Shown here: positions 41,141 through 48,924 of the stretch, piece by piece | Numbering within the stretch: position 1 is the first letter of the stretch | Layout of the letters: each line of letters starts with the position of its first letter | From: Candidatus Altarchaeota archaeon | Lineage (GTDB): Archaea > Altiarchaeota > Altiarchaeia > IMC4 > QMZM01 | NCBI GenBank assembly: GCA_016931955.1 | Contig: JAFGDV010000045.1 | Coordinates: 1 to 55,820 of the forward strand | Reading direction: 5' to 3' | Length of the DNA stretch: 55,820 nucleotides | Translations under genes and position numbers: made by a program | The notes under the pieces: generated by a model | Told to the model about the DNA's origin: nothing | The model's database searches: none | Seen by the model: only the letters and a program-made list of their open reading frames with translations

Positions 41141-42559
41141 TTATGTGAACCTGTCTATTATCTCCTCGGACAGGTCTATGTATATCCTTATATATGACAG
41201 GATCGTGTTGGATGTGAACTTGTTGACCCTGTTCTGGAGAACGGCCTTTAGTCCATGATAGCTGTAACCGATGCGAGAGTCCATCTGTTTTTTTATATCG
41301 GACCAGGGGCGAAGCAGCTTTGGTTTATTTGTCTTAGAGAGCTCATAGCCCTCTATGATGATCTTCTTGTACCTATCTATCCTATCCCTGTCCCTCCTTC
41401 TATCCCCCTCATCGTAGGTTATTGGCGGGTTTTCTTCCACTATCTTTTCGTAGACGCTGAGCATGTCATTCGCTGTTTTCTCGTATTCTTCTAAGAGCGT
41501 CTCCATGTCAGGCAGCCTGTTCTCCAGACCATACTCCCTTATCCAGTAGAACATGGCCATGGATATCTCACGAAGCATGTCGTCTGCGTGTTTCTCGCCC
41601 CCTGGCAGGTGCTGGAAGACGCCGCAGTCATATTGGGCTATCCTCTCTATGCCATAATTTTTCCACAGCTGACATAGTATTGAGATTTCGATGTCATAGC
41701 CGTTCGAGAACTGAAGCTCGTTCAGCTTTCTCCGGGTTATGGCGCATTCTCCGCTGAATGGGTAAGACAACGAATCCAGACCGTTGAATATTCCGTGCTT
41801 GGCCAATAGATTGAACATCGGGATACCAAAGAGACGAGAAACCCTGCCTCCGAGGGTGTATTTTCCATCTGTTTTATGGCGTCTCACATAGGTCGCCTTC
41901 GTGTAGAGTATGGATGACCTGTCTCCTCCGACGCCTTCGCCTGAATACCATCCCTGCAGTATCGGCCTGCAGAGTCCTTTAACGTAGTGCTTCTTGAAGG
42001 AGACTATGTCAGAGTCTATGAAGCATATTATGTCTCCATATGTTACAGGTACTGAAAACCACATATTAGCCCCCTTGCCTTGTTTCAGATTCTCGAGTTC
42101 CTCCTCGGTCAGAATCTTGTTCCTTACATAGATACTGTGCAGTTCCTGGTCGACCTGATTCAGTATCCTGAACGAGAAATCGTATCTGCCCTGCAGAGCC
42201 CTCTGCTTTCCCTCGGGCAGGGAGCGGACGAATTCCACCTCCCTTTCAAAGGTCTTCGAAGCCCTTATGGCGCAGGCCAGCAGGAACTCCATGAAATCGA
42301 AGTCTGGTTTTCCTTCTGGGGTTCTTGAGCCTTCGGCGATAACCACTTCGTCCACTACCCCGGCATCTATTAAAGAACCCAGCTCATCGATTATGTTATG
42401 CACTGTCCGATTGTATGTTTTGTCGTGTTTGTTGAATGTTGGCATCACGACTGATATCACGATCGGCCTCTTCCCTGATTCATCGACAACATAGTTCTCT
42501 AGCTTCAGCCTCTCTATCTCCTTCACCAGTATCTTCCTTTTGGAGTGCACGGCAGACAT
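41141..42559 (-). CDS. glucosyl-3-phosphoglycerate synthase-like glycosyltransferase (GT81-like)
   Basis: Transfers a sugar from a nucleotide sugar to 3-phosphoglycerate, first step of glucosylglycerate synthesis. The 472 residues show a GT-A fold: VISVVMPTFNKHDKTYNR (36-51), LKQGKGANMWFSVPV (158-172), DIICFIDSDIVSFKKHYV with the metal-binding DSD (182-184), GGRVSRLFGIPMFNLL, PFSGECAITRRKLNEL and GYDIEISILCQLWKNYGI. These segments look closer to GpgS (GT81) than to mannosyl-3-phosphoglycerate synthase (GT55/GT78). The C-terminal 150 residues are helical and longer than in many GpgS proteins. The adjacent phosphatase supports the role. Donor sugar not proven. Confidence 0.8.
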   Translation of the reverse strand: MSAVHSKRKILVKEIERLKLENYVVDESGKRPIVISVVMPTFNKHDKTYNRTVHNIIDELGSLIDAGVVDEVVIAEGSRTPEGKPDFDFMEFLLACAIRASKTFEREVEFVRSLPEGKQRALQGRYDFSFRILNQVDQELHSIYVRNKILTEEELENLKQGKGANMWFSVPVTYGDIICFIDSDIVSFKKHYVKGLCRPILQGWYSGEGVGGDRSSILYTKATYVRRHKTDGKYTLGGRVSRLFGIPMFNLLAKHGIFNGLDSLSYPFSGECAITRRKLNELQFSNGYDIEISILCQLWKNYGIERIAQYDCGVFQHLPGGEKHADDMLREISMAMFYWIREYGLENRLPDMETLLEEYEKTANDMLSVYEKIVEENPPITYDEGDRRRDRDRIDRYKKIIIEGYELSKTNKPKLLRPWSDIKKQMDSRIGYSYHGLKAVLQNRVNKFTSNTILSYIRIYIDLSEEIIDRFT

Positions 42560-42594
42560 CTTATTATCTATTAGACTTCAACAAAAAAGACTCG

Positions 42595-42604
42595 AATAAT
42601 TAAG
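42595..42604 (+). promoter_or_regulatory. TATA-like box of alaS
   Basis: AATAATTAAG is centred about 25 bases before the alaS ATG at 42625, fitting a leaderless transcript. The 65-base divergent gap also has to serve the glycosyltransferase operon on the other strand, for which I see no clear box. Confidence 0.4.
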
Positions 42605-42624
42605 ATGAATACTTAGTATAATAC

Positions 42625-45474
42625 ATGTCTGAGTACGAAGTAGAGCTTTTCCGTGAGCAGGGTTTCGACAGGAGACGCTGTCAACTATGCAATAAATTCT
42701 TCTGGACCCTTGGGGGGAGGGAGACATGCGGTGAACCGCCCTGCGAGGAATACTCTTTCATAGGAGACCCTCCGACAAAGAAGAGCATGGACCTCTCTGA
42801 GATGCGTGAATCCTATCTCTCGTTCTTCGAGAAACACGGCCACAAGAGGGTTCCACGTTATCCTATTGTTGCGCGCTGGAGGGACGACATATTCTTCACC
42901 ATCGCTTCGATATCCTGTTTTCAGCCCTGGGTATTGAATCGGACAATTGAGCCGCCTGCTAATCCTTTGGTGATTAGCCAGACCTGTCTGCGCTTTAATG
43001 ACATAGACAATGTGGGGAAAACTGGGAGGCACTTAACTGAGTTTGAGATGATGGCTCACCACGCCTTCAACAGTGAAGAAAAATTTGTCTACTTCAAGGA
43101 TAGGACGGTGGAATTATGCCATAAACTCCTGCTTGATTTAGGGATTAACGCTGATGAGATTCAGTACATTGAGGCGGAGTGGTCTGGTGGCGGAAACTCT
43201 GGTCCCTGCTTTGAGGTAATCGTCCGCGGAGTTGAGTTGGCAACTCTAGTCTTCATGATGTACAGGGACACGCCCTCCGGGAGGGGGGAGATGGACATGC
43301 AGGTGGTGGACACAGGCTATGGATTGGAGAGGTTTGTCTGGATCTCTCAGGGCACCCCTAACGCCTATGAAGCAATCTTCGGCGACGTACTTGTAAGGCT
43401 TAAGGGGGAGGCGGATATTCAGGCGGATGACGGTCTTATGGCGGAGTACTCCAAGCTTGCTGGTATGATGAACGTTGAATCCAATGCGGATCTCAGGGTT
43501 CTGAGGGAGAAAGTGGCTAAACGCATGCAAGTGCCCTTGAAGGAGATCATAGAGAGGATCACTCCATTAGAGCACATCTATGCTGTATGCGACCATACCA
43601 GGGCGCTCATGTTTATGTTGAATGATGGCGGCATTGTCCCATCCAATGCCAAAGCCGGATACTTTGCAAGGCTTCTCGCAAGGAAAACCCTCCGCTCCCT
43701 GGATTCCTTAGGGCTCAGTTTTCCTCTGAGTGAAATCCTTGGCATGCAGATAGACTACTCCGGGAGAGACTTTCCCGAGCTGGCTGAGAACCGGGAAGAC
43801 GTCCTCAACCTAGTGGACGTGGAAGAGAAGAAATACAGGAAGACCATGGATAGGGGTAAAGGCATCGTCGGCAGGATCGATGCTGAATTGGGGGATAAAG
43901 GAGAAAATAGGATCAACACTGAGGAATTGATCCATCTCTATGACTCCCACGGCATCACCCCTGAGATCGTTGCAGAATTTTCCATGCTGAAGGTGGATAT
44001 CCCAGACGACTTCTATATCCAGGTTGCTGGTAGACACGAGAAACCTGAGCGAGAAGATGGGGTTGAGGGGGTAAGGGTTCCCAGGGTCGAGCCCACAGAG
44101 CTTGGCTTCTATGAGGATGCCTACGTCAGGGAGTTTAAGGCAAATGTTCTGAGGAAATTCAATAACAACATAATCTTGGATAAGACCTACTTCTATGCAG
44201 AGGGCGGAGGCCAGGAAGCAGATCATGGATGGATTGGCCCTCTTAAAGTGGTGGATGTTCAGAAGCATGGAAACGTGGTCCTCCATGGAGTGGAGGGCGA
44301 CCTGGGCAGGATAGGGGAGGGCGAGACGGTGGAGTGCAGCATAGACTGGAATAGAAGGCTTCAGTTAATGCAGCATCATACTGTGACCCATATAATAAAC
44401 GGCGCCGCTAGGAGGGTCCTTGGTAACCATGCTTGGCAGGCCGGCGCCCACAAGAGCGAGGAGCTTGGAAGGCTTGATCTAACGCATCATTCTAGGATTA
44501 CAGGAGAGGAGAGGGAGCAGATCGAAACCTTATCTAATAAAGTGATCGCAGAGAAGAGGCCTGTACAGATAAGCTTCATGGAGAGGGACAAGGCCGAAAA
44601 AAAATACGGCTTCAGGATCTATCAAGGCGGCGCTGTCCCTGGAGGGATCATCCGAATAGTGGACATCGTGGACTGGGATGTTGAAGCATGCGGTGGTATG
44701 CATTTCAAGAACACATCCGAGGTTGGTTATATAAGGATAACAGACATCAAGAGGATCCAGGACGGCGTCGTGAGGATAGAATACAAAGCAGGTGTAGCAT
44801 TGAAAGACCATGTGGCTGGGAGGGAGAAGCTTGCTGGAGAGATCGGCTTAGAACTCTCTGAGAGGGAGCTTCAAGAAATCGCAGAGATCTTCTCGGTCCA
44901 GGTTGCACAGCTCCCCAAGACGATAGAGCGTTTCAGGGGAGAATGGATCTCGCAGAAGGAGGAGTTGGAGGGGCTTTATGTAGCACTATCAAAGCTCATA
45001 GATGAGAGAAAAGAATCCATTCATGTTTATGGGGAGATGCCTTCAGGCGAGCCGGTGCAAGCGCATAAAAAACTCTTTGATGAGTGGAAGACTCAGAGAA
45101 AGGAGATAGAGGGTCTGAAATGTAAGATCCGGGAGGCGCTTAGTAGAAGACTGGATAGGAGATTTCAGTTAGATTACGTGGAGAAAGACGGCGTGAAAAT
45201 CGTCAAAGAATTGGTCTCCGGCTTGGACGTGAAGAACCTCATTGAGCTGGCTAAATCCACAACCAGGGAGAATTCCCTGCTTATTATCGCTAACACAGGG
45301 GATGGAAAAGCTAATATACTAGTCTATTCTAAGTCTATATTCAAGGCGGATGAGCTCGCTAAAAAACTATCGGAAAAACTTGGCGGCGGGGCCCACGGCG
45401 ATGCTGTGATGGCTGTTGGCGGCGGCTCTTCTGAGAACGTCGAGAAAATCCTGGAAGAATTTCAACTAGGTTGA
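42625..45474 (+). CDS. alaS: alanyl-tRNA synthetase, archaeal type
   Basis: Charges tRNA-Ala. The 949 residues begin with a metal-binding-like Cys cluster (CQLCNKFF, CGEPPC) typical of archaeal AlaRS, followed by the class II catalytic core with SFFEKHGHKRVPRYPIVARW, SQTCLRFNDIDNVGKTGRH (motif 2 region) and VDTGYGLERFVWI (motif 3). The editing domain has HHTVTHIINGAARRVLG and ACGGMHFKNTSEVG, zinc ligands for clearing Ser-tRNA. A C-terminal dimerisation domain ends with GGGAHGDAVMAVGGGSS. Full length and intact. The GGPP synthase gene starts two bases after its stop. Confidence 0.97.
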   Translation: MSEYEVELFREQGFDRRRCQLCNKFFWTLGGRETCGEPPCEEYSFIGDPPTKKSMDLSEMRESYLSFFEKHGHKRVPRYPIVARWRDDIFFTIASISCFQPWVLNRTIEPPANPLVISQTCLRFNDIDNVGKTGRHLTEFEMMAHHAFNSEEKFVYFKDRTVELCHKLLLDLGINADEIQYIEAEWSGGGNSGPCFEVIVRGVELATLVFMMYRDTPSGRGEMDMQVVDTGYGLERFVWISQGTPNAYEAIFGDVLVRLKGEADIQADDGLMAEYSKLAGMMNVESNADLRVLREKVAKRMQVPLKEIIERITPLEHIYAVCDHTRALMFMLNDGGIVPSNAKAGYFARLLARKTLRSLDSLGLSFPLSEILGMQIDYSGRDFPELAENREDVLNLVDVEEKKYRKTMDRGKGIVGRIDAELGDKGENRINTEELIHLYDSHGITPEIVAEFSMLKVDIPDDFYIQVAGRHEKPEREDGVEGVRVPRVEPTELGFYEDAYVREFKANVLRKFNNNIILDKTYFYAEGGGQEADHGWIGPLKVVDVQKHGNVVLHGVEGDLGRIGEGETVECSIDWNRRLQLMQHHTVTHIINGAARRVLGNHAWQAGAHKSEELGRLDLTHHSRITGEEREQIETLSNKVIAEKRPVQISFMERDKAEKKYGFRIYQGGAVPGGIIRIVDIVDWDVEACGGMHFKNTSEVGYIRITDIKRIQDGVVRIEYKAGVALKDHVAGREKLAGEIGLELSERELQEIAEIFSVQVAQLPKTIERFRGEWISQKEELEGLYVALSKLIDERKESIHVYGEMPSGEPVQAHKKLFDEWKTQRKEIEGLKCKIREALSRRLDRRFQLDYVEKDGVKIVKELVSGLDVKNLIELAKSTTRENSLLIIANTGDGKANILVYSKSIFKADELAKKLSEKLGGGAHGDAVMAVGGGSSENVEKILEEFQLG

Positions 45475-45476
45475 TA

Positions 45477-46427
45477 ATGGACTTCGATAGATTCAAGGAC
45501 AGGTTTCAGTTGATTGATGACCGGATCATGGAATGCCTGAGCGGGGAGCCGAAGAGGCTCTATGAAGCTTCCAGGCATCTGTCGAAGGCTGGCGGTAAGA
45601 GGATCAGGCCGCTCATATGCTTGCTCTCATGTGAAGCTGTTGGTGGAAAAGCGGATGAATGCCTTGAAACTGCTGTCGCAACAGAGCTCATACATACATT
45701 CACGCTAATACACGACGACATCATGGACAACGATGAGCTTCGGAGGGGTGTTCCGTCAGTGCATCAAGTCTACGGGGAAGCTACTGCCATACTCGCCGGG
45801 GATCTGCTCTTCTCCAAGGCCTTCGAAATCAGCAACCCGAAGGCGATGAATGTCCTGGCCAAGGCTGCATCCGACATATGTGAGGGACAGCAGATGGACA
45901 TATCCTTTGCTGAATCCAAGGTGGTGACTGAGGAGGAATATCTTGAGATGGTGCGTAAGAAAACCGCTGTGTTGATTCAGGCTGCCTCAGAATCTGGGGC
46001 GCTGCTGGGGGGAGGCAGCAAGGATGAGGTGAAGGGACTGTCTGTGTACGGTCTGAGCATTGGTATGGCATTTCAGATCCACGACGATGTCCTTGACCTT
46101 CTCGCAGACGAGGAAACACTTGGGAAACCCGTTGGGAGCGATGTCGTCGAGGGTAAGAGGAGCCTTATCGTGATAAAGGCGCTTGATAGCCTCAACAGGG
46201 GGGGGAGAGAAGAACTCTTAGGTATACTCGACAAGGAAACAAACACCCAGGAGGAGATTGCCCGCGCAGTGAGCTTGTTTGATGAAAGCAAGGCAATCAC
46301 TTACTGCAAGAACAAGGCGAAACACTTCATAATGAGTGCAAAAAAAGCCTTAGAACAGCTACCGAAAAGCGACGCAAAGAACGATCTGATGGAGATAGCG
46401 GACTTTATTGTCCAACGAAAGAAGTGA
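45477..46427 (+). CDS. geranylgeranyl diphosphate synthase (polyprenyl synthetase family)
   Basis: Condenses IPP with DMAPP-derived allylic diphosphates to make GGPP for archaeal membrane ether lipids. From ATG 45477 the 316 residues have GGKRIRPLICL (IPP site), the first Asp motif HDDIMD (80-84) and the second DDVLDLL in HDDVLDLLADEETLGKPVG. Phe75 stands five residues before the first Asp, a position where Phe limits products to about C20 in archaeal enzymes. It is the natural consumer of the isoprenoid operon at 29.1-34.3 kb. A TTG start two codons earlier would overlap alaS. Confidence 0.92.
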   Translation: MDFDRFKDRFQLIDDRIMECLSGEPKRLYEASRHLSKAGGKRIRPLICLLSCEAVGGKADECLETAVATELIHTFTLIHDDIMDNDELRRGVPSVHQVYGEATAILAGDLLFSKAFEISNPKAMNVLAKAASDICEGQQMDISFAESKVVTEEEYLEMVRKKTAVLIQAASESGALLGGGSKDEVKGLSVYGLSIGMAFQIHDDVLDLLADEETLGKPVGSDVVEGKRSLIVIKALDSLNRGGREELLGILDKETNTQEEIARAVSLFDESKAITYCKNKAKHFIMSAKKALEQLPKSDAKNDLMEIADFIVQRKK

Positions 46428-46457
46428 TTTATTTCCCCTCACATAGATTAATTTAAG

Positions 46458-47315
46458 ATGAAAGCCGTAATCCCTGCCGCCGGTCTTGGAACAAGGTTTC
46501 TGCCGGCCACCAAGGCTCAACCAAAGGAGATGCTTCCATTGATTGATAAACCCGCGATTCAATTCGTAATCGAGGAGGCTGTTGAATCAGGAATAGACGA
46601 CATCCTCATAATAACAGGCAGGGGTAAGCGGGCTATCGAAGACCACTTCGATAAGTCCTTCGAGTTGGAGGAGGTCTTGAAAGAGAAGAACAAGAGGGAT
46701 CTTCTGAAACAGATTGAGGAGGTATCTGATCTCGCAGACATCCACTACATCAGACAGAGGGAGGCGAAGGGTCTCGGAAACGCCATATACTACGCAAAAA
46801 AACACGTAGGAAACGAACCATTCGCAGTCCTTTTAGGCGACGATGTTGTCTTCTGTGAGAAACCCTGCACAAGGCAGCTCCTAGACATCCACGAGAAGTA
46901 CAAGTCAACAGTTATCGCAGTGGATCAGATTGGTAAGGACATGATACACAATTACGGGGTCATCGACTGTGAGCCTGTTGGGAACTCAATATATCGGATC
47001 AAAGACCTTGTCGAGAAACCCAAGGCAGAGGATGCCCCATCGAACCTTGGAATCATCGGCAGATACATCCTCACACCAGAGATCTTTGACGCGATCAAGA
47101 GGACTGCTACCGGGAGAGGTGGGGAGGTCCAGCTCACGGACGCCCTTAGAATCCTGAACAGGGAACAGGATATGTACGCCTACGACTTTGAGGGTGTAAG
47201 ATACGATCTCGGGAACAAGCTTGACTACATAAGGGCGACGATAAGCTATTCGCTACAGAGGGAGGAATTCAGAGACAGTGTCCTCAAGTATATGAAGGAG
47301 GTTCTGAATGAGTAA
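46458..47315 (+). CDS. galU: UTP-glucose-1-phosphate uridylyltransferase
   Basis: Makes UDP-glucose from UTP and glucose 1-phosphate. The 285 residues show VIPAAGLGTRFLPATKAQPKE (nucleotide loop), PLIDKPAIQFVIEEAVESGI, FAVLLGDDVVF (metal Asp), VEKPKAEDAPSNLGIIGRYI and GGEVQLTDALRIL, all typical of GalU. It overlaps galE by eight bases (ATGAGTAA), so the pair supplies UDP-glucose and UDP-galactose for glycans. UDP-glucose could also feed the GpgS-like enzyme, although many such enzymes prefer GDP- or ADP-glucose. Confidence 0.94.
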   Translation: MKAVIPAAGLGTRFLPATKAQPKEMLPLIDKPAIQFVIEEAVESGIDDILIITGRGKRAIEDHFDKSFELEEVLKEKNKRDLLKQIEEVSDLADIHYIRQREAKGLGNAIYYAKKHVGNEPFAVLLGDDVVFCEKPCTRQLLDIHEKYKSTVIAVDQIGKDMIHNYGVIDCEPVGNSIYRIKDLVEKPKAEDAPSNLGIIGRYILTPEIFDAIKRTATGRGGEVQLTDALRILNREQDMYAYDFEGVRYDLGNKLDYIRATISYSLQREEFRDSVLKYMKEVLNE

Positions 47316-48234
47316 GGTCGCAGTTACTGGAGGCGCAGGTTTCATAGGCTCCCACGTAGTCGACGTCTTATTGAATAGAGGCTACGAGGTCTTAGTCATC
47401 GACGACCTATCCAACGGCATAAAAGAGAACGTGAACCAGGAAGCAAGCTTCTATGAGGTAAACATCTGCGATCCCTTCCTCAGGGAGGTGCTGGGGAAGG
47501 AGGGCCCTGATGCACTCATCCACCTTGCTGCTCAATCCAGCCTGAGGAATTCAACAAAAAACCCGAGATTTGACGCCCAGACTAACATACTGGGTTCAAT
47601 ATGTGTCCTTGAATCATGCAAGGACCTCTGCATTGGAAAGGTCGTGTATTCTTCGTCCGTCGACGTATACGGCGAACCCCAGTATCTCCCCATCGACGAA
47701 AACCACCCCATCAGGCCGATATCCCCTTATGCAGCATCAAAGTATGCTGTGGAGAATTACCTCTACTGCTATAAGAGGAATCACGGAGTAGACTACGTCT
47801 CCCTTAGGTGCTCCAACGTTTATGGTCCGAGACAGGATTCCAACGGCGAAGCAGGATTTGTCGCCGTCTTCCTCGACGGATTCCTGAGAGACCGGAAACC
47901 GACAATAAACGGCGATGGTGGGCAGACCCGTGACTTCATATTTGTGGAGGATGCTGCGAAAGCGATGGTTCTAGCGTTGGAGAAGGAAACAAACAGTAAA
48001 ATATTTAACATAGGCTCTGGTGTCGAGGTATCGATTGGGGGACTCTACAACGAGATGAAGAAGATCTTCGAACGTGATCTTTTCCCAACCTACAGCGACC
48101 CTATTGAAGGCGAAGTAAGGAGGATGTCCATCAACCCGGGTCTGGCTGAGAAGGAGCTTGACTGGAAGCCTGAGACAACACTAGAAGTGGGTCTTAGAAA
48201 GACCATCGAATGCTTCAAGGCAAAAAAGAACTGA
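47308..48234 (+). CDS. galE: UDP-glucose 4-epimerase-type NAD-dependent epimerase
   Basis: Extended short-chain dehydrogenase fold acting on a nucleotide sugar. The 308 residues have the NAD loop VTGGAGFIGSHVVDVL, LIHLAAQSSL, VVYSSSVDVYGEPQY, the catalytic YAASK, and RCSNVYGPRQDSNGEAGFVA with GDGGQTRDFIFVEDAA. It resembles archaeal GalE-like enzymes; dTDP-glucose dehydratase lacks support because the second active-site motif is absent. Coupled to galU. The stop is two bases from the stop of the convergent reductase. Confidence 0.85.
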   Translation: MSKVAVTGGAGFIGSHVVDVLLNRGYEVLVIDDLSNGIKENVNQEASFYEVNICDPFLREVLGKEGPDALIHLAAQSSLRNSTKNPRFDAQTNILGSICVLESCKDLCIGKVVYSSSVDVYGEPQYLPIDENHPIRPISPYAASKYAVENYLYCYKRNHGVDYVSLRCSNVYGPRQDSNGEAGFVAVFLDGFLRDRKPTINGDGGQTRDFIFVEDAAKAMVLALEKETNSKIFNIGSGVEVSIGGLYNEMKKIFERDLFPTYSDPIEGEVRRMSINPGLAEKELDWKPETTLEVGLRKTIECFKAKKN

Positions 48235-48236
48235 CC

Positions 48237-48869
48237 TTACCTCTTCACCAGGTAGTGTAGTACTACTTGGTCGCCGTATTGTAGTATTCCTTCGAGGTCT
48301 AGTTTTATTTCTTTGTCGAGTTGTTTCTCGAATAATTCGTTTCCCCTTCCCATTATCGCTGGAACCACGGTCACATAGAGTTCGTCGACGTAGCCTTCGT
48401 TCAGCATCCTCTTCACGAGGCTCCCCTCCCCCTCAAGTAGCAATGTTCGTATACCCTTGTCATAGAGGCGGTCTAATAATTCATCAAGGTTGACGGCGAA
48501 CTCTCCATAGGTTATTATCTCTAAGCCCTCCAGCTTCCCCAGTTTCTCCAGTTTCCTTGGAGGGGCCTCCTTTGAGACCACCAGTATCTTTTTTCCTCTG
48601 CCTGACAGGACCCTGGCGTCCTCCCTGATCTCGGCTTTCGCGTCCACGATGATCCTGTAGGGTTCCCTCTTACCTTCAGCCATCCTAGCCTCCAGTTCCG
48701 GGTTCTCCAGGATTATCGTGTCGACGTCCACCATCATGGCGTCAACTGAGCCCCTTAGTTCGTGTACCCTGTATTTGTCAAGCCTGCTTAGAAAATCAGC
48801 CTCTACACCCGCCTGCTTTACCCTGCCGTCGAGGCTCATAGCGGAATTGAATACAACCTTTGGTCTCAT
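48237..48869 (-). CDS. 2,5-diamino-6-ribosylaminopyrimidinone 5'-phosphate reductase (RibD C-like)
   Basis: NAD(P)H-dependent reductase of archaeal riboflavin and F420 precursor synthesis. The 210 residues show KVVFNSAMSLDGRVKQAG, VDAMMVDVDTIILENPELEA, PYRIIVDAKAEI, RTLLLEGEGSLVKRML and VTVVPAIMGRG, following the RibD C-terminal (dihydrofolate-reductase-like) pattern. The usual small DAVMVG turn reads DAMMVD here. No other riboflavin gene is adjacent. It is divergent from gltX and appears to share one TATA element with it. Confidence 0.87.
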   Translation of the reverse strand: MRPKVVFNSAMSLDGRVKQAGVEADFLSRLDKYRVHELRGSVDAMMVDVDTIILENPELEARMAEGKREPYRIIVDAKAEIREDARVLSGRGKKILVVSKEAPPRKLEKLGKLEGLEIITYGEFAVNLDELLDRLYDKGIRTLLLEGEGSLVKRMLNEGYVDELYVTVVPAIMGRGNELFEKQLDKEIKLDLEGILQYGDQVVLHYLVKR

Positions 48870-48896
48870 CTTAGGTATTTTTGAGCTCTAATCCCA

Positions 48897-48906
48897 TTAA
48901 TATATG
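48897..48906. promoter_or_regulatory. shared TATA-like element for the reductase gene and gltX
   Basis: TTAATATATG is centred about 24 bases before the gltX ATG at 48925, and about 33 bases before the reductase ATG at 48869 on the other strand. Only one A/T box is visible in the 55-base gap, so both directions may use it. The box overlaps an earlier in-frame ATG (48904), which argues that gltX starts at 48925. Confidence 0.45.
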
Positions 48907-48924
48907 CTTGTTGGATTAAATAAG

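Noticed and set aside
41141-42559. Mannosyl-3-phosphoglycerate synthase of the GT55 type
   Set aside because: The GKGANMW, DSD and GECAITRR segments resemble GpgS more closely; the mannosyl enzyme has different core motifs as I recall them, so I kept it only as a possible product, not as the family call.
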